This document shows positions 8,115 through 19,679 of a stretch of DNA of 64,000 nucleotides, piece by piece. A program made the translations under genes and the position numbers. The stretch is from Streptomyces alboflavus. GTDB lineage: Bacteria > Actinomycetota > Actinomycetes > Streptomycetales > Streptomycetaceae. Where the stretch lies: NCBI RefSeq assembly GCF_000716675.1, contig NZ_JNXT01000048.1, positions 1 through 64,000 of the forward strand. The letters run 5' to 3'. Every line of letters begins with the position of its first letter. Position 1 is the first letter of the stretch. The notes under the pieces were generated by a model. The model saw nothing but the letters and a program-made list of their open reading frames with translations. It was not told the origin of the DNA and searched no databases.

Positions 8115-10436
8115 ATGCCCCTCGACCGCTCCAGGCGATCCGCCGTCTTCCTCGCCGCCGGAGTCCTCGCGCTGCCCGCCCTCACCGGGTGCGGCTCGGG
8201 CGAGGAGTCGAGCGCCCCGACGGCCGGGCAGGACATCGCCCCCGCGGCCCGGGAGAAGATCGCCGACGGCGGCTCGGTGAAGTGGGCCGTCGACGCCCTC
8301 CCCGAGACCTTCAACTCCTTCCAGTCCGACGCCGACGAGGCCACCACGCGCGTCGCAGGCGCCGTCCTGCCGTCGATGTTCCGCCTGGACTCCCGCGGCA
8401 GACCCGAGGCGGACGCCGACTTCCTGGAGTCCGCGAAGGTCGTCGAGCGCGAGCCCCAGCAGGTCGTGCTCTACAAGCTGAACCAGCAGGCGGTGTGGAG
8501 CGACGGCCGCGAGATCGGCGCCGACGACTTCGCCGCCCAGTGGCGCGCCCTCTCCGGCAAGGACAGCGCGTACTGGACCGCCCGCAACGCCGGCTACGAC
8601 CGCATCGGCAAGATCGAGCGCGGCGCCAACAACCTGGAGGTGCGCGTCACCTTCGACAAGCCCTACGCGGACTGGCGCTCCCTGTTCTCCCCGCTGTACC
8701 CGAAGGACGTCATGGGCACCCCGGACTCCTTCAACGACGGCGCCCGCACCAAGCTCAAGGTCACCGCGGGCCCCTTCGCCCTGAAGGACGTCGACCGCGA
8801 CGACGGCGAGCTGACCCTGCGCCGCAGCGCCCGCTGGTGGGGCAGCCCCGCCAAGCTCGACAAGCTGGTCCTGCGCGCCGTCCCCCGCGACAAGCGCGCC
8901 GCCGCCCTCGCCGAGGGCAAGGTCGACCTCGCCGAGATCGACGCCGACGAGGCGGGCCGCATCGCCCTCGCCGCCCGCGACAAGGGCACCCGGGGCCCGC
9001 TCGCCCACGGCCCCGGCGCCGCCCTCACCCCGGCCGGGGCGCTGCGCTCCTGGGCCCGCGCCCACGGCTCCGACGAGGAGGCCGCGGACATCGAGCAGGA
9101 GGCCCGCGCGAAGACCCGCAAGGCCGTCGAGCGGTACGCCGAGGAACAGTCGGGCCTGCGCGGCTACGAGGTCCGCAAGTCCCTCGAACCCGCCTACACC
9201 CAGCTCGCCCTCAACGGCTCCGAGGGCCCCCTCGCCGACGACCGTGTCCGCCGCGCCGTCGCCCGCGCCCTGAACCGCGACGAACTCGCAAAAACGGTTC
9301 TGAAGCCCCTCGGCCTGCCCGCCGAGCCCGTCGGCAGCCACCTCGCCCTCGCCGGTCAGGACGCGTACGCCGACAACAGCGGCGCCCTCGGCGACCAGGA
9401 CACGGCGGAGGCCTCCGCCCTCCTCGCCGACGCGGGCTGGACGCCGGGCGGCCCGCTCAAGGAGAAGGGCAAGGAGAAGGGGGAGGGCACGAAGAAGGAG
9501 GGCGACGGGGGCGACGCCGGGTCGGAGGCCTCGGACACCGACTCCGACTCCGGGTCGGGCTCCGGGTCCGAGTCCGACGACGGCACCTACATCGTCGGCG
9601 AGGACGACCAGAAGCCCGGCGACCCCCGCGCCGCCCTCCTCAGCCCCGACCGCGCCGCCGCCTTCCAGCAGTCCGTCCTGATGCGGCAGGCCGACGCCCT
9701 CACCGCGCGCCGCGAGGCCGACAAGGAACAGAAGAAGGACCCCGGCGGCCACGCCAAGCAGCACGCGAAGAAGCAGGCCCAGGGCGGCGCCCCGGGCGCG
9801 TACGCCCCGAAGGGGACCGCCGCCCCCAAGGGCGCCGCCCGCAAGGGGGCCAAGGGCGCCGCCGCGGGCCCGCTGGCCAAGGACGGCAAGGCGCTCACGC
9901 TGCGCTTCGTGCTCCCGTCCGGGGCGGGCTCTGAGTCGCTGCGCGGGGTCGCCGACCGGATCTCGCGGATGCTGCAGCGCATCGGGGTGCGCACGGAGAT
10001 CGCCAAGGTCGCCGACGACAGCTACTTCAAGGACCACATCGCGTCCGGCCAGTACGACCTGGCGCTGTACTCCTGGCCGGCGTCCGCGTTCCCCGCGACC
10101 GACGCCCGCCCGATCTTCGCCAAGCCGGTGCCCGCCGCGGACGGCTCCCTGAACGTCGAGCAGAACTACACCCGCGTCGGCACCGACCACATCGACCAGC
10201 TCTTCGACCAGGCCGTGAGCGAGCTGGACGAGTCCGAGAACCGGTCCCTGGTGAAGAAGGCGGACGCCCGCATCTGGGCGGCGGCCGGATCCGTCCCCCT
10301 CTACCAGCGCCCCCAGCTGGTGGCGGCCCGCACCAACCTGGCCAACGCGGGCGCCTTCGGCTTCGAGACCCCGAGGTACCAGGACATGGGCTTCCTGAAG
10401 CCGGGGGCGAAGGCGGGCAAGCAGCCGAGCCAGTAG
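8115..10436 (+). CDS. LpqW-like ABC-transporter family substrate-binding lipoprotein
   Basis: A family 5 extracellular solute-binding protein, 773 residues. In mycobacteria the homologue next to typA, LpqW, controls phosphatidylinositol-mannoside/lipoarabinomannan branching rather than importing peptides, so a transport role is not assured. The lipobox ALTGC places the lipidated Cys at residue 26. SBP_bac_5 features include WSDGREIGADDFAAQWRAL and SLFSPLYPKDV. No permease or ATPase genes adjoin it on this side. Residues about 446-585 are a Lys/Gly/Ser/Asp-rich low-complexity insertion that splits the C-terminal lobe and explains the length (LpqW is about 635 residues). GGAGG lies 7 nt before the ATG. 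The name rests on family resemblance and neighbourhood. Confidence 0.8.
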   Translation: MPLDRSRRSAVFLAAGVLALPALTGCGSGEESSAPTAGQDIAPAAREKIADGGSVKWAVDALPETFNSFQSDADEATTRVAGAVLPSMFRLDSRGRPEADADFLESAKVVEREPQQVVLYKLNQQAVWSDGREIGADDFAAQWRALSGKDSAYWTARNAGYDRIGKIERGANNLEVRVTFDKPYADWRSLFSPLYPKDVMGTPDSFNDGARTKLKVTAGPFALKDVDRDDGELTLRRSARWWGSPAKLDKLVLRAVPRDKRAAALAEGKVDLAEIDADEAGRIALAARDKGTRGPLAHGPGAALTPAGALRSWARAHGSDEEAADIEQEARAKTRKAVERYAEEQSGLRGYEVRKSLEPAYTQLALNGSEGPLADDRVRRAVARALNRDELAKTVLKPLGLPAEPVGSHLALAGQDAYADNSGALGDQDTAEASALLADAGWTPGGPLKEKGKEKGEGTKKEGDGGDAGSEASDTDSDSGSGSGSESDDGTYIVGEDDQKPGDPRAALLSPDRAAAFQQSVLMRQADALTARREADKEQKKDPGGHAKQHAKKQAQGGAPGAYAPKGTAAPKGAARKGAKGAAAGPLAKDGKALTLRFVLPSGAGSESLRGVADRISRMLQRIGVRTEIAKVADDSYFKDHIASGQYDLALYSWPASAFPATDARPIFAKPVPAADGSLNVEQNYTRVGTDHIDQLFDQAVSELDESENRSLVKKADARIWAAAGSVPLYQRPQLVAARTNLANAGAFGFETPRYQDMGFLKPGAKAGKQPSQ

Positions 10437-10460
10437 TGAAGGGGCGGACGGGCGGGAAAT

Positions 10461-10500
10461 AGCCCGTCCGGCGCTTGAGGACGAGCCAGGCCGGAGGCCG
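10461..10500 (+). repeat. Dispersed intergenic repeat (copy 3)
   Basis: AGCCCGTCCGGCGCTTGAGG followed by ACGAGCC, 25 nt after the lipoprotein stop. Same family as the copies near 7714, 25661, 46097 and 56553. Confidence 0.75.
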
Positions 10501-10584
10501 CGATCGACGGCGCCCCCGGCCGGGCGGAACCCCGTGTTCCGGGGCTGCCCAGGAGCCCGACAAGCCGCCCCCGGCGAGGCCACG

Positions 10585-10590
10585 TAGGAT
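10585..10590 (+). promoter_or_regulatory. Candidate -10 of typA
   Basis: TAGGAT about 95 nt before the typA ATG. It would give a leader of roughly 85-90 nt. No good -35 match was seen. Confidence 0.35.
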
Positions 10591-10684
10591 GGGGTAAGGC
10601 CGTGGCACGTCTGCCCGGCAGGGCACGCGTACGAAATGGACGTACGCGCCGCCGTCCAAGCCTCCCGGGAGAAGCGCACCTCGC

Positions 10685-12592
<1,908 letters not shown>

Positions 12593-12614
12593 GCCACCCT
12601 TCAGGCAGCGTCCT

Positions 12615-12658
12615 GAGGCCGGTTTCGCGCACTCCCCGGAGTGCGCGAAACCGGCCTC
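12615..12658 (+). terminator. Strong terminator after typA
   Basis: A perfect 21-bp inverted repeat (GAGGCCGGTTTCGCGCACTC plus C, and its complement) with a minimal loop, starting 22 nt after the typA stop. Confidence 0.85.
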
Positions 12659-13079
12659 TCGCGTTGCGGCGGGCGCTACGGTTGCGGTGTGACGCGCGTC
12701 GACCCCGGGGGCCGTCACGAACTCCCTGACGGCCCTCCTGGCAACCGGTTTTCGCCCGCGATCTGTCCGGTATGCGGACCCACTTGACCGTTAGATGTGT
12801 AACACGTCCGTTTCGCAACCATCTATCTGGGATCGGTTTGTCCGGATTTTGGAAGTTGTACGTGCCAGGTGTGATTGAACCGAGACCAAAAGGGTGTGGT
12901 CGGGCCGTACCTCATGGCTAATAGTTGACCGCGTATAGCTCGGGTCAATGGGTCACGCGCTGTGGGGAGCGCCGACTCACGAGCACACTGGGGTACTCGA
13001 TCTTCGCCGTCAGGGGTGGCGGCGCTGCTCTGCGTACCCCCTCTTGTAGTGAACAAGTGGACTCATGAGGAGGAACCCC
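12659..13079 (+). promoter_or_regulatory. Long low-GC leader before first oligopeptide operon
   Basis: A 420-bp stretch without a convincing gene and, between about 12760 and 12950, visibly richer in A+T than its surroundings. TTGACC occurs at 12784 and TTGACC-GCGTATAG near 12925, so more than one promoter is possible. The translation signal GAGGAGG lies just before ATG 13080. The length leaves room for regulator sites or a structured 5' UTR. I could not assign either. Confidence 0.5.
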
Positions 13080-14702
13080 ATGCGTGGTGCCAAGAGCGCC
13101 AAGTGGGTCGCCATAGCCGGCGTTGTGGCGCTTACCGCTACTGCCTGTGGTGGAGGCGACGACGACAAGGGCAGCGGCAAGGTCGACCCGAAGGGGATCG
13201 TCAGCTACGCCAATGGTGAGCCGCAGAACCTGCTGCAGCCGTCCAACACCATGGAGGCGTACGGCAGCGTCGTCATCGACGCCCTCTTCACGGGGCTTGT
13301 CCACTACGACAAGCAGGGCAACATCACCTATGAGAACGCCGAGTCGGTCACGCCCGACAAGGCGAACAAGGTGTGGACCGTCAAGCTCAAGAAGGGCTGG
13401 AAGTTCCACGACAACACGCCGGTCACGGCGAAGTCGTACGTGGACGCCTGGAACTGGGCCGCCGACCCGGCCAACGGCCAGCAGAACAGCGCCTGGTACC
13501 GCGACATCGTCGGCTACGACGACGTCCACCCGGCCAAGGGCAAGGCCAAGAAGAAGGCCATGTCCGGCCTGAAGGTCGTCGACGAGAACACCTTCACCAT
13601 CACGCTGAAGAACGGCATCCCGTACTACCAGTACAAGCTGGTCTACAAGCCCTTCTTCCCGCTGCCCGCGGCCGCCCTGAAGGACCCGAAGAAGTACGGC
13701 GAGGCCCCGGTCGGCAACGGTCCCTACAAGTTCTCCAAGTGGGACCGCAAGAAGCTGATCTCGGTGCGCACCTGGCCCGGCTACAAGGGCGAGGACAAGC
13801 CGAAGAACGGCGGCATCGACTTCAAGGCGTACACCAAGGACACCGCGGCCTACGCGGACCTGAAGTCGGACAACGTCGACACGATGCCGATCGTGCCGAA
13901 CAGCGAGCTCGCCAACTTCAAGAACGACTTCGGCGACCGCGCCATCGTCTCCGACTACTCGGCGCTCAACACGGTCAACTTCGCCTTCTACACGCCGCAG
14001 TGGAAGAAGACCGACATCAAGGTCCTCCAGGGCCTGTCGATGGCGATCGACCGCGACACCATCGCCAAGACGGTGTTCTACGGCACCCGTGAGTCCGCGA
14101 CCGGCTGGGTCGCCAAGGGCGTCAAGGGCTACCAGGACGACGCCTGTGGCAAGTTCTGCAAGTTCGACCCGAAGGCCGCCAAGGCGTCCATCAAGGCCGG
14201 CGGCGGTGTCCCGGGCAACAAGATCCAGATCCAGTACAACGCCGACCAGCCGCACAAGGACTGGGTCGTCGCGGTCTGCAACTCCATCACCAAGGCCACC
14301 GGCGTCAAGTGCACCGGCGACGCGGTGACGGACTTCGCGGCCGACACGGAGATCCGTGACCAGAAGAAGGTCAAGTCGATGTACCGCTCCGGCTGGGTGC
14401 TCGACTACCCGTTCAACGGCAACTTCCTCGCCGACCTCTACGGCACCGGCGTCGACGGCAACAAGGGCGGCTTCTCGGACCCGAAGTTCGACAAGCTGAC
14501 CGCTGAGGCCGACAAGGCCAAGACGATCGACGAGTCCGCCGAGCTGTACCAGAAGGCCGAGAAGGAGCTGGTCAACAGCTTCCCGGGCATCCCGCTCTGG
14601 TACAACAAGACGCTCTCCGCCTACTCGAACAACGTCAAGAAGATCGAGTTCGACCAGGCCGGCGACCCGGTTCTGTCCGACGTCGAGGTCTTCGAGAAGT
14701 AG
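13080..14702 (+). CDS. Oligopeptide ABC transporter binding lipoprotein, operon 1
   Basis: An extracellular solute-binding protein of family 5 (OppA/BldKB-like), 540 residues, tethered through Cys23 of the lipobox TATAC. The SBP_bac_5 core has KVWTVKLKKGWKFHDNTPVTA, VGNGPYKFSKW near residue 215 and a C-terminal IPLWYNKTLSAYSNNV. ATG 13080 is chosen over the in-frame ATG at 13065 because GAGGAGGAACCCC sits correctly before 13080 and the upstream ATG lies inside it. It is the first gene of a five-gene operon with all parts of an importer. The position next to typA corresponds, from memory, to the bldK locus of S. coelicolor, whose BldK imports an oligopeptide signal for aerial growth. In bldK I recall a permease gene first, so direct equivalence is uncertain. 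Confidence 0.9.
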   Translation: MRGAKSAKWVAIAGVVALTATACGGGDDDKGSGKVDPKGIVSYANGEPQNLLQPSNTMEAYGSVVIDALFTGLVHYDKQGNITYENAESVTPDKANKVWTVKLKKGWKFHDNTPVTAKSYVDAWNWAADPANGQQNSAWYRDIVGYDDVHPAKGKAKKKAMSGLKVVDENTFTITLKNGIPYYQYKLVYKPFFPLPAAALKDPKKYGEAPVGNGPYKFSKWDRKKLISVRTWPGYKGEDKPKNGGIDFKAYTKDTAAYADLKSDNVDTMPIVPNSELANFKNDFGDRAIVSDYSALNTVNFAFYTPQWKKTDIKVLQGLSMAIDRDTIAKTVFYGTRESATGWVAKGVKGYQDDACGKFCKFDPKAAKASIKAGGGVPGNKIQIQYNADQPHKDWVVAVCNSITKATGVKCTGDAVTDFAADTEIRDQKKVKSMYRSGWVLDYPFNGNFLADLYGTGVDGNKGGFSDPKFDKLTAEADKAKTIDESAELYQKAEKELVNSFPGIPLWYNKTLSAYSNNVKKIEFDQAGDPVLSDVEVFEK

Positions 14703-14720
14703 CAGTCGCCGGAGTTCCGC

Positions 14721-14761
14721 CCCGGAAGCGACGCCCGGTGATCCCGGGCGTCGCTTCCGGG
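14721..14761 (+). terminator. Stem-loop between binding protein and permease genes
   Basis: A perfect 18-bp stem (CCCGGAAGCGACGCCCGG) with a 5-nt loop starts 19 nt after the lipoprotein stop and ends 28 nt before the permease start. Such stems usually give partial termination or 3' protection, so more binding protein than permease is made. Confidence 0.7.
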
Positions 14762-14789
14762 CGGCTCCGCAATGGACGGAGGCACCACT

Positions 14790-15719
14790 ATGGGGCGCTA
14801 CGTCGCGAGGCGACTGCTCCAGATGATCCCGGTCTTCATCGGGACAACCCTGCTGATCTTCCTGATGGTGAACGCCCTTCCGGGTGACCCGGTCAAGGCG
14901 CTGTGGGGAGACAAGCCGCCGGACCCGGCACAGGTCGCGCAGATCAAGCACGACCGGGGTCTGGACCTGCCCCTCTGGGAGCAGTACCTGCACTACATGA
15001 AGGGTCTGTTCCAGGGCGACTTCGGCAACACCATCGCCGGCAACCGGCCCATCCTCGACGAGATCACGCAGGCGTTCCCGGTCTCCATGCGGCTCGCCGC
15101 GATGGCCTGGACGTTCGAGCTCGTCGTCGGCATCACCCTCGGTGTGATCGCCGGTGTGCGGCGCGGCCGGATCATCGACACCACCGTGACGTTCTTCACG
15201 CTCCTCGTGATCTCCGTCCCGATCTTCGTGTTCGGCCTCGGCTTCCAGCTGATCTTCGGCAACGAACTCGGCTGGGTGAAACCGACCGTGCAGGACTCGG
15301 AGAACTTCCAGCAGCTGATGCTGCCGGCGCTCGTGCTCGGCCTCGTCGGCCTCGCCTATGTGGCCCGACTGACCCGTACCTCCATCAAGGAGAACCGGTC
15401 GGCGGACTACATCCGCACCGCCGTCGCCAAGGGCCTGCCGAGACGCCGCATCATCTCCCGGCACCTGTTGCGCAACTCCCTGATCCCCGTGGTCACTTAC
15501 CTCGGTACGGACATCGGAGCCCTGATGGGCGGCGCGGTCATCACCGAGGGCATCTTCAACGTCACGGGCGTGGGCAACCTGCTGTACACGGGGATCGCCC
15601 GGCGTGAGGGCGCGATCATCGTGGGCATCGTGACCGTCCTCGTCATCGTCTACCTCCTCGCCAGCCTGCTCGTCGACCTGCTCTACGCGGTCCTGGACCC
15701 GAGGATCCGTTATGCCTGA
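14790..15719 (+). CDS. Oligopeptide ABC permease, OppB/DppB family, operon 1
   Basis: An integral membrane subunit, 309 residues, with six predicted helices. The N-terminus MGRYVARRLLQMIPVF is typical of OppB/DppB. The EAA loop that contacts the ATPase is TAVAKGLPRRRIISRHLLRN (about residues 209-228). ATG 14790 has GGAGG 7 nt upstream; the in-frame ATG at 14772 would add six residues and has no ribosome site. The stop overlaps the next gene by 8 nt (ATGCCTGA). It pairs with the downstream OppC-like subunit. Confidence 0.92.
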   Translation: MGRYVARRLLQMIPVFIGTTLLIFLMVNALPGDPVKALWGDKPPDPAQVAQIKHDRGLDLPLWEQYLHYMKGLFQGDFGNTIAGNRPILDEITQAFPVSMRLAAMAWTFELVVGITLGVIAGVRRGRIIDTTVTFFTLLVISVPIFVFGLGFQLIFGNELGWVKPTVQDSENFQQLMLPALVLGLVGLAYVARLTRTSIKENRSADYIRTAVAKGLPRRRIISRHLLRNSLIPVVTYLGTDIGALMGGAVITEGIFNVTGVGNLLYTGIARREGAIIVGIVTVLVIVYLLASLLVDLLYAVLDPRIRYA

Positions 15720-16668
15720 CCTGATGAAGACCCCGCCCGCGGACGAGCCGGAGGTGGCGCTCGCGCCGCCGAGCGGCAAGGCGGCCGAAGCCGGAGAGGT
15801 GGGCGGTGCCCGCAGCCTCTGGGGCGACGCCTGGCGCGACCTGCGCCGCAGGCCGCTGTTCGTCGTGTCCGGCCTGCTGATCCTCCTCGTGCTCCTCGTG
15901 TCGGCCTTCCCCGGCCTGTTCACGAGCACCGACCCGGGCAGCGGCGACCTGACGAAGAACTTCCTCGGTTCGCCGAACCTGACCCACTTCTTCCAGGACG
16001 ACTGGTTCGGGTACGACCGGCAGGGCCGCAGCATCTACGCCCGCGTGGTCTTCGGCGCCCGCAACTCCGTGATGGTCGGCCTCGGCGTCACGCTGCTCGT
16101 CACCTTCTTCGGCGGCCTGGTCGGCATGCTGGCGGGCTACTTCGGTGGCTTCTGGGACAGCCTGCTCTCCCGGATCACCGACGTGTTCTTCGGCATCCCG
16201 TTCCTGCTCGGCGCGATGGTCGTCCTGAACGCCTTCACCGACCGCGACGTGTGGGTGATCACCGGTGCGCTCGCGTTCCTCGGCTGGACACAGATCGCGC
16301 GCGTCATGCGCGGCGCGGTCATCACGACCAAGCACGCGGACTACGTGATGGCGGCCAAGGCACTCGGCGCGGGAACCAAGCGGATCCTGTTCCGGCACGT
16401 GCTGCCGAACGCCGTCGCCCCGGTCATCGTCGTCGCGACCATCGCCCTCGGCACGTACATCGTCGCGGAGTCGACGCTGTCGTACCTGGGCCTCGGCTTC
16501 GGCAGCGACGCCGTGTCCTGGGGTGCCGACATCTCCGACGCGACGCAGGACATCCGGAACAACCCGCACACGCTGATCTTCCCCGCCGGAATGCTCAGCA
16601 TCACCGTGCTGGCGTTCATCATGCTCGGCGACGCGGTACGCGAAGCCCTCGACCCGAAGCTGCGCTGA
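15712..16668 (+). CDS. Oligopeptide ABC permease, OppC/DppC family, operon 1
   Basis: The second membrane subunit, 318 residues. It has a soluble N-terminal tail of about 45 residues (Ala/Glu/Pro-rich), a first helix, then the binding-protein-dependent transport domain of about five helices. The EAA loop is AAKALGAGTKRILFRHVLPN. The family end ALDPKLR is present. Translation starts inside the end of the preceding gene (8-nt overlap), which suggests coupled, equal synthesis of the two permeases. Confidence 0.92.
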   Translation: MPDLMKTPPADEPEVALAPPSGKAAEAGEVGGARSLWGDAWRDLRRRPLFVVSGLLILLVLLVSAFPGLFTSTDPGSGDLTKNFLGSPNLTHFFQDDWFGYDRQGRSIYARVVFGARNSVMVGLGVTLLVTFFGGLVGMLAGYFGGFWDSLLSRITDVFFGIPFLLGAMVVLNAFTDRDVWVITGALAFLGWTQIARVMRGAVITTKHADYVMAAKALGAGTKRILFRHVLPNAVAPVIVVATIALGTYIVAESTLSYLGLGFGSDAVSWGADISDATQDIRNNPHTLIFPAGMLSITVLAFIMLGDAVREALDPKLR

Positions 16669-16679
16669 GGGAGGCGTAC

Positions 16680-17730
16680 GTGACGATCACAGAGAAAACC
16701 GCGGACGTCCCCGCCCCCCGCTCGGGTGAGGACAAGAGCGGTCGGCTGCTCGACGTGAAGGACCTGCACGTCGAGTTCCACACCCGCGACGGTGTGGTCA
16801 AGGCCGTCAACGGCGTCAACTACAGCGTGGACGCGGGCGAGACGCTCGCCGTGCTCGGCGAGTCCGGCTCGGGCAAGTCCGTGACCGCGCAGGCCATCAT
16901 GGGCATCCTCGACATGCCGCCCGGAAAGATCCCGCAGGGCGAGATCGTCTTCCGGGGCCAGGACATGCTGAAGATGTCGGGCGAGGAGCGCCGGAAGATC
17001 CGCGGCCGCAAGATCGCGATGATCTTCCAGGACGCGCTGTCGTCCCTGAACCCGGTGCTCTCCGTCGGCTACCAGCTCGGCGAGATGTTCCGGGTGCACG
17101 AGGGCATGAGCCGCAAGGAAGCCAAGGCCAAGGCCGTCGAGCTGATGGACCGGGTGAAGATCCCCGCCGCCAAGCAGCGGGTGAGCGACTACCCGCACCA
17201 GTTCTCCGGCGGCATGCGCCAGCGCATCATGATCGCGATGGCGCTCGCCCTGGAGCCGGACCTGATCATCGCCGACGAGCCGACGACGGCCCTCGACGTG
17301 ACGGTCCAGGCGCAGGTCATGGACCTGCTCGCCGAGCTCCAGCGCGAGTACAACATGGGCCTGATCCTCATCACCCACGACCTCGGTGTGGTCGCGGACG
17401 TGGCGGACAAGATCGCCGTCATGTACGCGGGCCGGATCGTGGAGACGGCGCCGGTGCACGAGCTGTACAAGCGGCCGGCGCACCCGTACACGCGCGGTCT
17501 GCTCGACTCGATCCCGCGCCTGGACCAGAAGGGCCAGGAGCTCTACGCGATCAAGGGCCTGCCGCCCAACCTCCTGAAGATCCCCTCGGGTTGCGCGTTC
17601 AACCCGCGCTGCCCCAAGGCGACGGACATCTGCCGCACGGATGTACCGCCGCTGGTTCCGGTGACGGAGCGGGACGGCGCGGAGCTCGTGGGCCGCGGCA
17701 GCGCCTGCCACTTCTGGAAGGAGACGATCC

Positions 17731-17738
<8 letters not shown>
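16680..17738 (+). CDS. Oligopeptide ABC ATPase, OppD/DppD family, operon 1
   Basis: A cytoplasmic ATPase, 352 residues from GTG 16680, with GAGGGAGG upstream and 11 nt after the previous stop. Walker A is GESGSGKS (60-67), the signature FSGGMRQR, Walker [13 protein letters not shown] and the switch His in ITHDLG. The C-terminal oligo_HPY region holds four Cys ([16 protein letters not shown]). Structural work on DppD proteins shows an Fe-S cluster bound by such Cys; that it occurs here is inference. The stop overlaps the next gene by 8 nt (ATGGCTGA). Confidence 0.93.
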
Positions 17739-18879
<1,141 letters not shown>

Positions 18880-18893
18880 CGCCGTGGTGCCGT

Positions 18894-18930
18894 GCGTGTG
18901 CCCCGTCGGCAGGCCCGGCGGGGCACACGC
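18894..18930. terminator. Bidirectional terminator between operon 1 and the Uma2 gene
   Basis: Stem GCGTGTGCCCCG with its complement CGGGGCACACGC (12 bp) and a GC-rich inner part, placed between two convergent stop codons. Confidence 0.75.
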
Positions 18931-18945
18931 ATGTTCCGTCGCGGG

Positions 18946-19524
18946 TCAGCGCCGGTCCGGCTTTCCGTAGCGCCGGAACTCGGACGTGTCGACGGTCCAG
19001 GGGCCCAGGGATACCTGGTCGCCGAAGATGTACGGCTCCTTCTCCCCGTAGTGCGTCCCGCACGGCTCGGAGTGCACCTCGATGGTGCCCTTCCTGGGGT
19101 CGACGATCAGGTAGTGCTCGATGCCCATGGCGGGGTACTCGGAGAGTTTCTCGACGTAGTCGTTCTCCGGGTTCGAGGGGGAGACGATCTCGATGACGGC
19201 GAGGACCTGCGTGGCGTCCACGGCCAAGCCCTCTTCGTCGAGCACCACCTCCGGGATCACCACCGCGTCCGGGCGCCGCATGCGGCCGATGGAGGGGTGC
19301 TCGATCTCCGGTCCGTTGGCGCAGATGTAGCCGGGGTGGGTCGCGGGGAGCTGTTCGTCCAACTGCTTGCAGATACGGCGAACCGTGCCCTCGTGCCGCT
19401 TCGAAGGGCACATCATGGCCAGTATCGGACCGGAGGGGCCGATCTCGACGCTCCAGGAGCCTTCGAGCCGCTCTGCGTAGACCCCGAGCTCCTCGGCGAT
19501 GGCGCGCATCTTGGCGTAGTCCAT
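18946..19524 (-). CDS. Uma2-family (DUF820) putative nuclease-fold protein
   Basis: A 192-residue protein of the Uma2/DUF820 family, a PD-(D/E)XK restriction-endonuclease-like fold that is strongly expanded in cyanobacteria and Streptomyces and whose function is mostly unproven. Typical motifs are MRRPDAVVIPE, AVIEIVSPSNP...DYVEKLSEYPAMGIEHYLIVDP. The Asp of RRPD, the Glu of VIEIVSPS and the Lys of EKLSEY match the proposed active site. It is transcribed against both flanking peptide-transport operons and seems to have been inserted between them. TAGGCT ends 6 nt before the ATG with no ribosome site, so a leaderless mRNA is likely. There are no toxin-antitoxin or transposase partners nearby. 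Confidence 0.88.
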   Translation of the reverse strand: MDYAKMRAIAEELGVYAERLEGSWSVEIGPSGPILAMMCPSKRHEGTVRRICKQLDEQLPATHPGYICANGPEIEHPSIGRMRRPDAVVIPEVVLDEEGLAVDATQVLAVIEIVSPSNPENDYVEKLSEYPAMGIEHYLIVDPRKGTIEVHSEPCGTHYGEKEPYIFGDQVSLGPWTVDTSEFRRYGKPDRR

Positions 19525-19530
19525 ATGTCC

Positions 19531-19536
19531 AGCCTA
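19531..19536 (-). promoter_or_regulatory. Candidate leaderless -10 of the Uma2 gene
   Basis: TAGGCT on the minus strand, 6 nt before the ATG at 19524. It lies in the 155-bp divergent gap that must also hold the promoter of the second binding-protein gene. Confidence 0.5.
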
Positions 19537-19679
19537 GCGAGCCTGCCCGGCCCGAGATGTGGCATCCGGATGGCCTCCCCCTCATACGGCCGGGCTAAAT
19601 GTGCGGTTCGTCCGCTCTGCCGTGATATTTGCGGTAACACGCGCATTGTCGGCGCGCAGAGCGATCGAGGAGGCACTCC

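Noticed and set aside
8022..10679. Minus-strand frame of 885 codons opposite the LpqW-like gene
   Set aside because: Composition is Gly/Val/Leu/Arg shadow sequence. The plus strand has a lipobox, SBP domain and ribosome site.
12945..16034. Minus-strand frame of 1029 codons opposite operon 1
   Set aside because: It covers a lipoprotein gene, an intergenic hairpin and two permease genes. No ribosome site or domain.
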